Notes under the pieces: generated by a model | What the model was told of the DNA's origin: nothing | Seen by the model: the letters and a program-made list of their open reading frames with translations, nothing else | The model's database searches: none | Source of the DNA: Aidingimonas halophila | Lineage (GTDB): Bacteria > Pseudomonadota > Gammaproteobacteria > Pseudomonadales > Halomonadaceae | Assembly: GCF_900106955.1 (NCBI RefSeq) | Contig: NZ_FNNI01000001.1 | Location: 434,001-498,000 of the forward strand | DNA: 64,000 nt | Direction: 5' to 3' | Position numbers and translations under genes: made by a program | Shown: positions 28,847-39,116 of the stretch, in pieces | How the letters are laid out: each line of letters opens with the position of its first letter | Numbering within the stretch: position 1 is the stretch's first letter

Positions 28847-29851
28847 TCAACGGGCGGCAGCCTGCATGGCCAATGCCGCATCCAGCATGCGATTGGCGAA
28901 TCCCCACTCGTTGTCGTACCACGCCATGACTTTGACGAGACGTCCGTTGACACGGGTGTGATTCGCATCAAAAGTCGACGAGTTGGCGTCATGGTTGAAG
29001 TCGATGGAGACCATCGGCTGAGCATTCACTGCCAAGACCGGCGAGGACTCCGCAGCCTTGGCGACAATCTCGTTGATCTCTTCCTTGCTGGTGTCCCGAC
29101 CGGCGGTAAAGGTCAGATCGACCAGAGAGACATTGATTACCGGCACTCGTACAGCGAGGCCGTCGAACTTGCCGTCCAGTTCCGGTAGAACCAAACCCAC
29201 GGCGGCAGCGGCACCGGTTTTGGTCGGAATCATCGACTGGGTGGCACTGCGCGCCCGGAAGGGATCCTTGTGGTATACGTCAGACAGGTTCTGATCGTTG
29301 GTATAGGCATGCACTGTCGTCATCAGACCGCTCTCGATACCCACGGCATCGTTGAGTGCCTTGGCGACGGGTGCCAGACAATTGGTGGTGCAGGACGCGT
29401 TCGATACGACCCGATGGTCGGCAGTCAGGGTGTTCTCGTTGACACCATAGACGACGGTGGCGTCGGCATCGGGACTTGGGGCCGAGATCAGTACCCGCTG
29501 TGCCCCGGCATCGATATGTTTGGCCGCATCGGCACGCTTGGTGAACAACCCGGTGCATTCCATCACCAGATTCACATCGAGCGACTGCCAGGGCAGTTGG
29601 GCCGGATCGCGCTCGGAGAGGACACGAATCCGTTCGCCATCGACAGTGATACTCTCCTCATCATGGTCGACACTGAACGGAAAATGACCATGGACACTGT
29701 CATGCTTGAGAAGGTGGGCGTTGAGCGACGGGTCGCCCAGATCATTGATCGCGACGACCTGGATACGGTCGCGATATCCGTTTTCATAAATGGCACGGAG
29801 AGCGTTGCGACCGATACGCCCGAACCCATTGATAGCGACACGTAATGTCAT
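28847..29851 (-). CDS. gap: Glyceraldehyde-3-phosphate dehydrogenase, type I
   Basis: A 334-residue GAPDH. NAD motif [16 protein letters not shown], catalytic Cys154 in [17 protein letters not shown] and His in [22 protein letters not shown] is the C-terminal signature. Asn36-Asp37 after the second strand favour NAD over NADP. It is divergent from edd and so belongs to the lower ED/glycolytic block. A short region of 152 bp with a perfect palindrome separates the two. Confidence 0.97.
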   Translation of the reverse strand: MTLRVAINGFGRIGRNALRAIYENGYRDRIQVVAINDLGDPSLNAHLLKHDSVHGHFPFSVDHDEESITVDGERIRVLSERDPAQLPWQSLDVNLVMECTGLFTKRADAAKHIDAGAQRVLISAPSPDADATVVYGVNENTLTADHRVVSNASCTTNCLAPVAKALNDAVGIESGLMTTVHAYTNDQNLSDVYHKDPFRARSATQSMIPTKTGAAAAVGLVLPELDGKFDGLAVRVPVINVSLVDLTFTAGRDTSKEEINEIVAKAAESSPVLAVNAQPMVSIDFNHDANSSTFDANHTRVNGRLVKVMAWYDNEWGFANRMLDAALAMQAAAR

Positions 29852-29955
29852 GGCGGCATCCTCGCTATTTGATGATTTCTCGACTTATTGAATTGAAACA
29901 ATCCTACATTTTAGAGCTAAGTTTCCCCAAAAGCTAACGACATTCAAGCATTTTA

Positions 29956-29971
29956 TTGGTAAATTTACCAA
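29956..29971. promoter_or_regulatory. Perfect palindrome between gap and edd (candidate HexR operator)
   Basis: TTGGTAAATTTACCAA is a perfect 16-base palindrome 33 bp upstream of the edd start. Its core resembles the ATGGTTAAATTACAT element in front of zwf. HexR operators in other gammaproteobacteria are AT-rich TGTA...TACA-type palindromes of this size. Assignment to HexR is inference. Confidence 0.5.
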
Positions 29972-30003
29972 CATAGCCATTCACTCCGCCAACGAGGTAG
30001 CCC

Positions 30004-31896
30004 ATGGCCAATGCAAACACCCCGCTCAACCCCACAGTTGCCGAAGTGACACAACGCATCCGCGACCGCTCGCAACAGCGCCGAGCCCTGTACGAACAGC
30101 ATATGCAGGACCAGTACAAGCGCGGCGTGCATCGCAGTGAACTCTCTTGCGGCAACCTCGCGCATGGTTTCGCAGCCTGCGGCACTGAGGATAAAAACCA
30201 GCTCAAGATGATGAACAGTGCCAACCTGGGCATCGTTTCCGCATACAACGACATGCTCTCGGCACACCAACCGCTTGAAGACTTCCCCAACGTCATCAAG
30301 GATGCGGCGCGACGCATGGGGTCGACCGCCCAGTTCGCCGGCGGTGTACCCGCCATGTGTGACGGTGTCACACAGGGACAGCCGGGCATGGAACTCTCCC
30401 TGTTCTCCCGGGAAGTCATCGCCATGGCAACCGCCGTGGCACTGTCACACAACATGTTCGATGCGGCACTCTACCTTGGTGTCTGTGACAAGATCGTGCC
30501 CGGCCTGTTCATCGGTGCAGCACGCTTCGGCCACCTCCCCGGGGTATTCGCGCCGGCCGGCCCCATGCCGAGCGGACTCCCCAACAAGGAGAAGGCTCGT
30601 ATCCGGCAGCTGTTTGCCGAGGGCAAGGCATCTCGCGAAGACCTGCTCGAGGCTGAATCACAGTCTTATCATAGCCCCGGTACCTGCACTTTCTATGGTA
30701 CGGCGAATTCCAACCAGTTGATGATGGAAATCATGGGTCTTCATCTACCGGGCGGCTCGTTCGTCAACCCCGGCACGGAAATGCGCGAGGCCCTTACCCG
30801 CTATGCCACCGAACAAGCGGTACGCAACAGTGAACCCGGCGGCAACTACCGCCCCTTCTTCAAGCAGATCGACGAAAAAGCCATCGTCAACGCCATCGTA
30901 GGACTGCTGGCATCCGGCGGCTCCACCAACCATTCGCTGCACCTGGTGTCGATGGCTGCCGCCGTCGGACTGACCCTGACCTGGGACGATTTCACGGACC
31001 TTTCTTCGGTCACTCCGAGCATGATGCAGGTCTATCCCAATGGTCAGGCCGACATCAATCACTTCCAGGCAGCGGGCGGCATGAGTTTCCTGATCCGCGA
31101 ACTGATCAACGCCGGCCTGATCCATACCGACATCCCGACTGTCTTCGGCACCGACCTGACGGCCTATACTCAGGAACCCTTCCTCGACGAGGGCAAGCTG
31201 GTATGGCACGAAGGGCCTACGGTCAGCCTGGACGAGGATATCCTGCGCCCCGCCGACAGGCCGTTCGCTTCCACAGGGGGACTGACCGTGCTCGACGGCA
31301 ATCTGGGCCGAGGCGTCATCAAGATCTCGGCGGTCAAGCCGGAACATCGGCTCGTCGAGGCGCCGATCAAACTGTTCAACGACCAGAACCAACTCAAGGC
31401 GGCATTCGATGCCGGCGAGCTCGATCGAGACGTCATCGTGGTGGTGCGATTCCAGGGCCCGCGTGCCAACGGCATGCCCGAATTACACAAATTGACGCCC
31501 TATCTTGGGGTGCTCCAGGATCGCGGGTTCAAGGTCGCATTGATAACGGACGGCCGTATGTCGGGGGCATCGGGCAAGGTCCCTGCTGCCATTCACATGA
31601 CACCGGAGGCGTTCGACGCCGGCCCGCTTGCCAAGCTGCGTGACGGTGACGTGGTACGGCTGGATGCCGAGAAGGGCAAGCTGGACGTGAAGATCGAGGC
31701 GTCACAATGGCAACAGCGCGAAGCCCAGTCCGCCGACCTGGAAGCGTACCAGTACGGCCTTGGCCGTGAGTTGTTCGCCGGTTTCCGCCACCTGGCCGGG
31801 CGTGCCGAAGAGGGATGCAGCGTATTCGGCGGTTTTGAAGCCGACGACCTGGCCCGCCGGGAACAACAGGGCAGAACGCAGAACGAGGACGCCTGA
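30004..31896 (+). CDS. edd: 6-Phosphogluconate dehydratase (Entner-Doudoroff)
   Basis: A 630-residue IlvD/Edd-family iron-sulfur dehydratase. The cluster cysteines are in [26 protein letters not shown], in [11 protein letters not shown] and in [44 protein letters not shown] is conserved near the C terminus. It converts 6-phosphogluconate into KDPG. ATG at 30004 follows GAGGTAGCCC. It begins the plus-strand cluster edd-glk-mutarotase-AKR-pgi-fructokinase. Confidence 0.97.
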   Translation: MANANTPLNPTVAEVTQRIRDRSQQRRALYEQHMQDQYKRGVHRSELSCGNLAHGFAACGTEDKNQLKMMNSANLGIVSAYNDMLSAHQPLEDFPNVIKDAARRMGSTAQFAGGVPAMCDGVTQGQPGMELSLFSREVIAMATAVALSHNMFDAALYLGVCDKIVPGLFIGAARFGHLPGVFAPAGPMPSGLPNKEKARIRQLFAEGKASREDLLEAESQSYHSPGTCTFYGTANSNQLMMEIMGLHLPGGSFVNPGTEMREALTRYATEQAVRNSEPGGNYRPFFKQIDEKAIVNAIVGLLASGGSTNHSLHLVSMAAAVGLTLTWDDFTDLSSVTPSMMQVYPNGQADINHFQAAGGMSFLIRELINAGLIHTDIPTVFGTDLTAYTQEPFLDEGKLVWHEGPTVSLDEDILRPADRPFASTGGLTVLDGNLGRGVIKISAVKPEHRLVEAPIKLFNDQNQLKAAFDAGELDRDVIVVVRFQGPRANGMPELHKLTPYLGVLQDRGFKVALITDGRMSGASGKVPAAIHMTPEAFDAGPLAKLRDGDVVRLDAEKGKLDVKIEASQWQQREAQSADLEAYQYGLGRELFAGFRHLAGRAEEGCSVFGGFEADDLARREQQGRTQNEDA

Positions 31897-31898
31897 GA

Positions 31899-32867
31899 AT
31901 GACGCGACCCGCGCTGATCGGCGATATCGGGGGCACCAATGCCCGTTTTGCCCTGGTGCGCCCCGATACATTCGCGCCCTACGACATTCAGACGCTGCCG
32001 TGTGCCGACTATCCCTCGCTCATCGAGGCGGTTCAGGAGTACCTGGGACGCCTGGGCCTGAAGGGAGACAGCGCTCCTCGCGAGGCTTGCCTGGCTTTCG
32101 CCTGTCCCATTGATGGAGACCGGGTGAAGATGACCAACAACCACTGGGCCTTTTCCCGGCGGGAGGTACAACACACTCTCGGCCTGGACCTGTTCAAGAT
32201 CATCAACGATTTCACGGCCCAGGCGTTGGGGGTACCGCACGTTGAGGCGAGCGATCTGGTACCCGTCGGTGACGGTCAGCCCGCTCCTCACAGCGCACGT
32301 CTGGTGATCGGTCCCGGCACCGGTCTCGGCGTTGCCGGCGTTTTCCCCGGCCAGCATGCCTGGATCCCGCTACCCGCCGAAGGAGGCCATGTCACGTTCG
32401 CTCCCACCGATGAACGTGAACAGAACCTGCTTCGCTATTTTCAGACGCGATATGGGCGTGTCTCGGTAGAGCGCATTCTCTGTGGCCAAGGACTCCTCGA
32501 CCTGTACCGTGCCCATGCATCGCTCAAGGGAGCCAATCCGAAATACGATACCCCGGCAGACGTCACGACCGCAGCGACCGAGGGGGATGCCATAGCGGTG
32601 GACACCGTACAGCGCTTCCTCAAGATCCTTGGCGATGTCTGCGGCGATGCTGCCCTGACACTGGGCGCGCGAGGCGGCGTCTACCTTTGCGGGGGGATCC
32701 TGCCGCGCCTGCTCGACTGGCTGCCGACAAGTCGTTTCCGCGCTGCCTTTGCCGACAAAGGACGTATGAGCGCCTACAATGCAGCGATCCCAACCTGGGT
32801 GGTCACCGCTCCCTGGACGGGTCTGTTGGGAGCGGCGGAAGCCCTGCATAACGAGGAGGTGGCATGA
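31899..32867 (+). CDS. glk: Glucokinase (bacterial Glk type)
   Basis: A 322-residue ASKHA sugar kinase. LIGDIGGTNARFALV is the phosphate-binding opening, INDFTAQALGVP and VIGPGTGLGVAGVF are Glk signatures, and LPAEGGHVTFAPTDERE holds the substrate loop. It phosphorylates glucose to glucose 6-phosphate for Zwf and Pgi. It starts two bases after edd and overlaps the mutarotase gene by ATGA. Confidence 0.96.
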   Translation: MTRPALIGDIGGTNARFALVRPDTFAPYDIQTLPCADYPSLIEAVQEYLGRLGLKGDSAPREACLAFACPIDGDRVKMTNNHWAFSRREVQHTLGLDLFKIINDFTAQALGVPHVEASDLVPVGDGQPAPHSARLVIGPGTGLGVAGVFPGQHAWIPLPAEGGHVTFAPTDEREQNLLRYFQTRYGRVSVERILCGQGLLDLYRAHASLKGANPKYDTPADVTTAATEGDAIAVDTVQRFLKILGDVCGDAALTLGARGGVYLCGGILPRLLDWLPTSRFRAAFADKGRMSAYNAAIPTWVVTAPWTGLLGAAEALHNEEVA

Positions 32868-33775
32868 TACCAACGTCGTTGCGTGAATTACTGGACGAGA
32901 CGACAGGACAACGTGAAGTCGAGTGGGCGGGGCGCCGGATCTGGCTGATCAAGGAGGCATGGGGCGAGCTGGCGGTATCGTTGCAAGGCGCCCAGGTGCT
33001 TCACTATCAACCCGGTTCCCGCCACGAGACGCCGTCACCATCCGATTCTTCGCCCTCCGCACAGGATGGATGGTTATGGGTGACCCCCACGCCCCAATCA
33101 CTGCCGGGAACGATTCGGGGCGGCATTCCCTTGTGCTGGCCCTGGTTTGCCGATGAGCGAACCGCCGACGAAACGCCGGATCATTCCGGACCGATGCACG
33201 GCCTGGCCCGACAGGCCCAATGGCGACTGGAAGCGTCGGACGATCACGAAGAGGGCCGTGAGCTCCACCTTTCCCCGGTCGAACGCCTGCATACCCAGCT
33301 CACCCCACGGGCTGTCATTCAGGCCAATGCCCAACGCCTTCACGTCGAACTCATCACCGAACATACCGGGGAAACCCCCGTCAGGATGAGTGGTGCACTG
33401 CACTCCTATCTGGCCGTATCGAATACATTCGAGTCGCGGATCGAAGGCTTGGCCGGTGCACGCTATCTCGACAAGCATCAGGACTTCTCGGAATTCATTC
33501 AACAAGGGGAACTTGGCATACGCGATGCGCTGGACCGCATCTACGAATCCAATCGTGATGTGATACTCGAGGATTCACAGCGACGCTTACGTATCGCCAA
33601 ACAGGGCAGCGACTCGACCGTCATCTGGCATCCTGGCGAATCGCAGCTACGAGATGTACCGGCCGAGGCCAGCCGGCACTTCCTGTGTGTCGAATCGGCA
33701 TGTACTCGTCTCGACCCGGTGTGGCTGGTTCCAGGCGCACAACACCTGCTGGGAACGACACTCACGGAGGCATGA
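32864..33775 (+). CDS. D-hexose-6-phosphate mutarotase (YeaD family)
   Basis: A 303-residue aldose-1-epimerase-like beta-sandwich. GTIRGGIPLCWPWFAD and GPMHGLARQAQWRLE are typical of the glucose-6-phosphate epimerase subfamily, with the catalytic His in GPMHG and the Glu in HFLCVESAC near the C terminus. It should interconvert the alpha and beta anomers of glucose 6-phosphate, helping Zwf, which uses the beta form. The start overlaps glk by four bases. Confidence 0.88.
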   Translation: MIPTSLRELLDETTGQREVEWAGRRIWLIKEAWGELAVSLQGAQVLHYQPGSRHETPSPSDSSPSAQDGWLWVTPTPQSLPGTIRGGIPLCWPWFADERTADETPDHSGPMHGLARQAQWRLEASDDHEEGRELHLSPVERLHTQLTPRAVIQANAQRLHVELITEHTGETPVRMSGALHSYLAVSNTFESRIEGLAGARYLDKHQDFSEFIQQGELGIRDALDRIYESNRDVILEDSQRRLRIAKQGSDSTVIWHPGESQLRDVPAEASRHFLCVESACTRLDPVWLVPGAQHLLGTTLTEA

Positions 33776-33777
33776 CC

Positions 33778-34653
33778 ATGGACCACTCTCCGGCTTTCGA
33801 TGTGCCCTTTGTGCTGGGAATGATGCGCCTTCACGAGGGAGATGAACTGCACGATCCCGAACGACTCGCCGACTGGATCGAGGCACGCCTCGATCAAGGG
33901 CTCTACTGGTTCGATCATGCCGATGTCTACGGTGACCGGCAGGGGGAAACCCTGTTTGGGGCAGCGCTCAAGCAGCGTCCTTCACTTACCTCCCGCGTCC
34001 GTGTCGTGACCAAAGCCAGTATCGTCACACCAGGGCGCGACACCTCACCGTATGCTGTCAAGCACTACGACAGCTCCAATGACTACCTGACGGCGGCGAT
34101 CGATGCATCGCTGCAACGCTTGGGGGTCGAACATCTCGATCATTTTCTGCTACACCGTCCCGATCCGCTGATGGATGCTCAAGCCACTGCCAGAGCGCTG
34201 GACAATGCCATCGATGCCGGCAAGATCGGGGCCGCAGGCGTTTCCAATTTTCTTCCAGAGCAGTGGCGCCGACTCCAGGCAGCCATGAACCATACGCTGG
34301 TCGGCCACCAATTACAGCTCTCCCTGGCGCATCCCGAGCCGCTCTTCGATGGACTCTACGACGCTGTGCTGGCCGACAGCTTGAGCCCTATGGCCTGGTC
34401 CCCCCTGGGTGGAGGTACCGTCTTCGAAGACGTACTCGGGGCTTCGCTGTCACGCCTGGCCGAGGACTTCGCGGCAAGTTCTGCCGGTCTGGCACTGGCC
34501 TGGCTACGTGCCCTGCCCGGCCACCCCGTACCGGTCATTGGCACCCTGAAAGAGGAGCGTATCGATGAATTGCTCGATGGTGCGCGTTACGATATCAACC
34601 GTCCGACCTGGTTCGCTCTGCTCGAGGAAGCCCGCGGCCATCGGGTGCCATGA
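33778..34653 (+). CDS. Aldo/keto reductase, YdhF-like
   Basis: A 291-residue NADPH-dependent TIM-barrel reductase. The catalytic Tyr/Asp are in YWFDHADVYGDRQGETLFG, the Lys in VRVVTKASI and the His in LDHFLLHRPDP. The ATG at 33778 has GGAGG seven bases upstream; another ATG at 33772 overlaps the mutarotase stop but is too close to that site. Its substrate is unknown; genomic position suggests a sugar or sugar acid. Confidence 0.87.
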   Translation: MDHSPAFDVPFVLGMMRLHEGDELHDPERLADWIEARLDQGLYWFDHADVYGDRQGETLFGAALKQRPSLTSRVRVVTKASIVTPGRDTSPYAVKHYDSSNDYLTAAIDASLQRLGVEHLDHFLLHRPDPLMDAQATARALDNAIDAGKIGAAGVSNFLPEQWRRLQAAMNHTLVGHQLQLSLAHPEPLFDGLYDAVLADSLSPMAWSPLGGGTVFEDVLGASLSRLAEDFAASSAGLALAWLRALPGHPVPVIGTLKEERIDELLDGARYDINRPTWFALLEEARGHRVP

Positions 34654-34722
34654 TCCCGACATCAGGTAAAGCGCTCGGCACGCCGATGCCTCGTGTTTCA
34701 CAGGATGTCGGTATCAACCCGG

Positions 34723-34740
34723 AGGTGACACGATTCACCT
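34723..34740. repeat. Inverted repeat upstream of pgi
   Basis: AGGTGA-N6-TCACCT, perfect arms, about 77 bp before the pgi start in the 163-bp gap after the aldo/keto reductase gene. It could be an operator or an mRNA hairpin; no T-tract follows, so a terminator is unlikely. Confidence 0.35.
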
Positions 34741-34816
34741 GAAATGCTTGCATGGGCAATGATGCAGTAACGGCATCACGCATAACAAAGACTCCATGAC
34801 CAAAGGGTAAATTCGC

Positions 34817-36469
34817 ATGTTCCAACTCACTCGCAGCGTCACCTGGCAGTCACTACAACGGTTACGCGAAGAAACCGCCAACGACCGTATCCGCGACTAT
34901 TTTACCGCCGATCCCGATCGGTTCGACAAGATGAGCCTGCGTGTCGGCGGATTGTTCCTGGATTATTCGAAGCACCAGGTCTCGGACGAGGTGCTCGACA
35001 AATTGCTCGAGCTGGCTGAGCACTCGGCGCTGGTGCAACGCCGTGCCCAGATGTTTTCCGGCGACATCATCAACGTCACTGAAGATAGACCAGTGCTGCA
35101 TACCGCCTTGCGTGACATGAGCGATGGGCCGGTATACGTCGACGGCAAGGATGTCATGCCGGAAATCCAGCAGACCCGCGAGCAGATCCGGCGTTTCTCG
35201 GAGGAAGTACGCAGCGGGGAATGGAAAGGGTATAGCGGTGAGCGCATCAAGGATGTCGTCAATATCGGCATCGGCGGGTCGGATCTGGGTCCCAATATGG
35301 CCTGTCGGGCCTTGCTGAAATACCGCCATCCGGAATTGCGTTTTCACTTCGTCTCCAACGTCGACGGCACTCACATCCAGAAAGTGCTCCAGAACCTCGA
35401 TCCGGCCAAGACGCTATTCATCGTCTCGACCAAGACCTTTTCCACCCAGGAGACCCTGCTCAACGCCAAGACGGCCCGACGCTGGTTTCTGGATCATGCC
35501 GGCGAGGATGCCGATATCGGGGCGCATTTCGTGGCCGCCTCGACCAATCGCAAGGCGGCCATGGAATTCGGTATACGTGAGGAGAACGTCTTCGAATTCT
35601 GGGCCTGGGTCGGCGGTCGCTATTCCATGTGGTCCTCGATCGGTTTGCCCATCGCCTTATCGATCGGCTTCGATGGTTTCATCGAGCTACTGGAGGGCGC
35701 CTACGAGATGGACCGCCATTTTCTCGAGGCTCCGGACCGCGAGAACATGCCGGTACTGATGGCCCTGATCGGAATCTGGTACATCAACTTCCAAGGGGCC
35801 GAAACCCACGCCATCGTGCCCTACGATCAGGCGCTCCATCAATTGCCGGCCTTCCTGCAGCAACTCGATATGGAATCCAACGGCAAATCGGTGGACATCT
35901 TCAGCCAGCCGGTGGATTACAAGACCGGGCCGATCGTCTGGGGACAAACAGGCTCCAATGGTCAGCATGCTTTTTTCCAGTTGCTCCATCAGGGCACGCG
36001 CTATGTCCCCATCGACTTCATCGCGTCGCTCAAGCCCGAACCCGGTTTTGAGGATCACCACTTCGCGCTGCTGACCAATATGCTGGCCCAGGCCAACGCG
36101 TTCATGGAAGGCAGTCAGAAAGGCAGCCAACTCGACCCCTACAGCTGTCCGGGCAACCGTCCTTCCAGCACCTTGCTGCTCGATGAACTGACACCCAAGA
36201 ACCTGGGCGCCCTGATAGCGCTCTACGAGCACAAGGTCTTCGTTCAGGGCGTCATCTGGAACATCAATTCCTTCGATCAATGGGGAGTGCAACTCGGCAA
36301 GCGTATCGCCGGCGAGATCAGCGAACGCATCGATGAACGCACCCAGGACTTCGACGCATCCACACAGGGGCTGTTAGGCTTGGTTCGCCAACATTTCGGC
36401 AAAACCACGCTCAAGACGGAAACCCGCAAGCGTCAATCCGACAAAGGCGGAAAGGAGACACGTCAATGA
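34817..36469 (+). CDS. pgi: Glucose-6-phosphate isomerase
   Basis: A 550-residue phosphoglucose isomerase. VVNIGIGGSDLGPNMACRAL, VSTKTFSTQETLLNAKTARRWF, FEFWAWVGGRYSMWSSIGLPIALSIG and GVIWNINSFDQWGVQLGK are the family signatures. It interconverts glucose 6-phosphate and fructose 6-phosphate, connecting the fructokinase product to Zwf and the ED pathway. A polar Lys/Arg-rich tail ends the protein. The stop overlaps the next gene by ATGA. Confidence 0.97.
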   Translation: MFQLTRSVTWQSLQRLREETANDRIRDYFTADPDRFDKMSLRVGGLFLDYSKHQVSDEVLDKLLELAEHSALVQRRAQMFSGDIINVTEDRPVLHTALRDMSDGPVYVDGKDVMPEIQQTREQIRRFSEEVRSGEWKGYSGERIKDVVNIGIGGSDLGPNMACRALLKYRHPELRFHFVSNVDGTHIQKVLQNLDPAKTLFIVSTKTFSTQETLLNAKTARRWFLDHAGEDADIGAHFVAASTNRKAAMEFGIREENVFEFWAWVGGRYSMWSSIGLPIALSIGFDGFIELLEGAYEMDRHFLEAPDRENMPVLMALIGIWYINFQGAETHAIVPYDQALHQLPAFLQQLDMESNGKSVDIFSQPVDYKTGPIVWGQTGSNGQHAFFQLLHQGTRYVPIDFIASLKPEPGFEDHHFALLTNMLAQANAFMEGSQKGSQLDPYSCPGNRPSSTLLLDELTPKNLGALIALYEHKVFVQGVIWNINSFDQWGVQLGKRIAGEISERIDERTQDFDASTQGLLGLVRQHFGKTTLKTETRKRQSDKGGKETRQ

Positions 36470-37416
36470 CCCCCGTGATTGCGTTCGGAGAAGCACTCGT
36501 CGACATGCTTTCCAGCCGCCTGGGAGATGAAAACCCGACCTCCCCGGAAACCTTCACACCCTATGCCGGTGGTGCCCCCGCCAATGTCGCGGTCGCTTGT
36601 GCACGGCTGGGAACGCCCAGCCGGTTCCTGGGCATGCTGGGTGACGATCACTTCGGCGATTTTCTCGCCGAGGAACTGGCAGCGCACGGCGTCGACATCT
36701 CGGGCGTCGTGCGTACCGATAAAGCACGTACAGCGCTGGCTTTCGTCTCGCGGGACGCCTCGGGCGAGCGAACCTTCGACTTCTATCGCCCCCCCGCGGC
36801 CGACCTGCTCTATCGGCTTGAGCATCTGCCCGCCGGAGTCTTTTCATCACCCGTGATCCTGCACCTGTGCACGAACAGCCTGACCGATGCCGAGATCAGC
36901 GATACCACGCTGGCGATTGCCGACATGGCGACTCGCGCTGGCTGTCTGATCAGTATCGACGCCAATCTTCGTCACAATTTGTGGGACAGTGGCGAAGCCG
37001 AGATCGGTCGTGTGCACCAACTGCTCGATAAAGCGCAACTGCTCAAGCTTTCCCGGGAAGAGCTCGATTACCTGAGAGCCGATCACCCCGCTGATGCCTG
37101 GCTGAATGAGCGGCTGGCTGCCGGCGTACGACTGATTGTCGTGACCGACGGCCCCAATGACGTCGAGGTTCGGGGAGCCAAGACCCATTTCTTTGTCACA
37201 CCACCCAACGTGTCGGCAGTCGACACTACCGCCGGCGGCGACGCGTTCATCGGTGGCCTGTTGACCTCGATCGCGGGAAGCGGCATTCAAGATGACTGGC
37301 ATCAAGGCGATGAGCGCCTACGCCATTTCATCGACATCGCCTGTCGCTGTGGTGCTCATGCCGTGATGCGTCCCGGTGCCTATGCTGCCCTGCCGACACA
37401 GGACGATTTGACGTAG
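36466..37416 (+). CDS. Fructokinase, PfkB family
   Basis: A 316-residue ribokinase-fold sugar kinase: N-terminal TPVIAFGEALVDML, PYAGGAPANVAVACARLG, and the C-terminal ATP/anion-hole motif VSAVDTTAGGDAFIGGLL with the catalytic Asp. Coupled to pgi by ATGA overlap, it most likely phosphorylates fructose to fructose 6-phosphate, which Pgi then turns to glucose 6-phosphate. The neighbouring ABC importer could supply the sugar. Substrate is inferred from context. Confidence 0.85.
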   Translation: MTPVIAFGEALVDMLSSRLGDENPTSPETFTPYAGGAPANVAVACARLGTPSRFLGMLGDDHFGDFLAEELAAHGVDISGVVRTDKARTALAFVSRDASGERTFDFYRPPAADLLYRLEHLPAGVFSSPVILHLCTNSLTDAEISDTTLAIADMATRAGCLISIDANLRHNLWDSGEAEIGRVHQLLDKAQLLKLSREELDYLRADHPADAWLNERLAAGVRLIVVTDGPNDVEVRGAKTHFFVTPPNVSAVDTTAGGDAFIGGLLTSIAGSGIQDDWHQGDERLRHFIDIACRCGAHAVMRPGAYAALPTQDDLT

Positions 37417-37436
37417 TTGTAACGTTTAGATCTGGC

Positions 37437-37454
37437 CAATGCCTCGAGGCATTG
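37437..37454. repeat. Perfect 18-bp palindrome between fructokinase and ABC ATPase genes
   Basis: CAATGCCTCGAGGCATTG is its own reverse complement. It lies 20 bp after the fructokinase stop in the gap between two convergent genes. It can form a stable hairpin but no T-run follows on either strand, so it is an atypical terminator or a protein-binding site. Confidence 0.4.
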
Positions 37455-37591
37455 CGCCAGAGCCCCTCTGCAGGCTGATAGATCGGTATGGCGATGGCTT
37501 CCCTCGATCTTGGCTCCTCAAGCTTTTCGAACTGCCTGACAAGCAAGCCGAGTTAGCGATATCTCGCCCTAGATACCATTCCTGATCAGGT

Positions 37592-38674
37592 TCAAGCCGC
37601 CCGGGGCGTCGGGTGCCAAGCGACACGCTCGCCGCTATCGGCATCGAAAAGGTGCACCTGCTTGAGGTTAAGCACCAGATGGATGGTATCCCCCGGTGCA
37701 ATCTCATGGCGCTCGCGAAACACCACGGTCACATGCTGATCGCCGAGCCGGGCCACCACATGGATTTCGGCACCTGTGGGTTCCACCGAGACCACCTGCA
37801 CCGGTACACCCTCATCGGCCAGCGTGATTTGCTCGGGACGGATACCGTAAACGGCGGTCTGTGGCGATGTGGATACATCGAGCTCACCCAGAGGCAGACG
37901 GCCACCACCACGCACCTCGAACTCACCGTCACTGCCCGGCCGACCATGGATCAGGTTCATCCCCGGCGATCCAATGAACCCTGCCACGAACAGGTTGGCA
38001 GGGTGATCATAGAGCTCGAGGGGTGTTCCCATCTGCTGCACATAGCCTTGGTGTAGCACCACGATGCGATCTGCCATCGTCATCGCCTCGATCTGGTCGT
38101 GGGTGACATAGACGGTCGTGGTCTTCAAGCGCTGGTGCAACTCCTTGATTTCGGTGCGCATCGACACACGCAGCTTGGCGTCCAGGTTGGAGAGCGGCTC
38201 ATCGAACAGGAACACCTGGGGATCGCGGACGATGGCACGCCCCATAGCGACACGCTGACGCTGGCCACCCGAGAGCTCACGAGGATAGCGCTTGAGGAAG
38301 GGCTCCAGGTTGAGGATCTCCGCAGCAGCCTCCACCTTTTTGCTGACTTCCGCTTTATCGACCTTAGATAATTTAAGGGCAAACCCCATGTTTTCGGCCA
38401 CAGTCATGTGGGGATACAGCGCATAGCTCTGAAACACCATGGCAATATCGCGTGCTTTCGGCGGCATGTCGTTGACTACGGTGTCGCCGATCTTTACCTC
38501 CCCGCCGGTAATGCTCTCAAGGCCGGCGATCATGCGCAGCAGGGTCGACTTGCCACAGCCCGAGGGCCCCACAAGGATGACGAACTCGCCATCGTCGATC
38601 TCCATATCAATACCGTGAATGACTTCTTCGTCGCCGAAGCGCTTCTGGATATTTTTGAGCGTGATATTAGCCAT
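37592..38674 (-). CDS. Sugar ABC transporter ATP-binding protein (MalK/UgpC type)
   Basis: A 360-residue ATPase: Walker A GPSGCGKSTLLRMIAG, signature LSGGQRQRVAMGRAI, Walker B VFLFDEPLSNLD, H-loop VTHDQ and a C-terminal TOBE/OB regulatory domain (IRPEQITLADE, EIAPGDTIHLVLNLKQVHLFD). It energises carbohydrate import. It is divergent from the binding protein and the two permeases of the same type at 39117-42358, presumably its partners. Confidence 0.92.
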   Translation of the reverse strand: MANITLKNIQKRFGDEEVIHGIDMEIDDGEFVILVGPSGCGKSTLLRMIAGLESITGGEVKIGDTVVNDMPPKARDIAMVFQSYALYPHMTVAENMGFALKLSKVDKAEVSKKVEAAAEILNLEPFLKRYPRELSGGQRQRVAMGRAIVRDPQVFLFDEPLSNLDAKLRVSMRTEIKELHQRLKTTTVYVTHDQIEAMTMADRIVVLHQGYVQQMGTPLELYDHPANLFVAGFIGSPGMNLIHGRPGSDGEFEVRGGGRLPLGELDVSTSPQTAVYGIRPEQITLADEGVPVQVVSVEPTGAEIHVVARLGDQHVTVVFRERHEIAPGDTIHLVLNLKQVHLFDADSGERVAWHPTPRAA

Positions 38675-39116
38675 AATTGTTATATCCTACTTTAGTCTAT
38701 ACCAATGACTTTTGTGGCGTATCGTCCGGAATCCATCAGCTTTATTGTTAGACATTGGTCTTAAAAAATACCATCACCATCTCTCCTAACTTGTTGCTAC
38801 ATGAAAGAAGAAAGCAGGTTACAAGCCTTATATAACACTACTAACTTTATGTTTTTTATAACTTTATATATTTTTTACCGAAAAAACACAGCGCTTTACC
38901 TATTCCGGCTTCTGCCCCGACTTCATCCCATCATAGCTTATTAATAACTCATGCTGACACGATTCTTCAAATCCACTATGTTATTTACAGGCGATCCGCA
39001 ATACTTGCTTATAACGCAAACCGAGCGCCGAGAAATGAATGCCTTTCAAGCGCCTCTTTCGCTTCCTGGCCTCAGTGGATTTGCTGCACAACAACAATGG
39101 AACGGGAGACCGCAAG
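38675..39116. promoter_or_regulatory. AT-rich divergent promoter region of the sugar importer
   Basis: A 442-bp stretch with no gene that I can support, markedly richer in A and T than its surroundings, especially at about 38740-38890 where T-runs and TATA-like stretches crowd together. It must hold the promoters of both the ATPase gene and the binding-protein operon. No regulator gene lies nearby and I did not recognise a known operator. Short plus-strand frames here lack ribosome binding sites. Confidence 0.55.
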
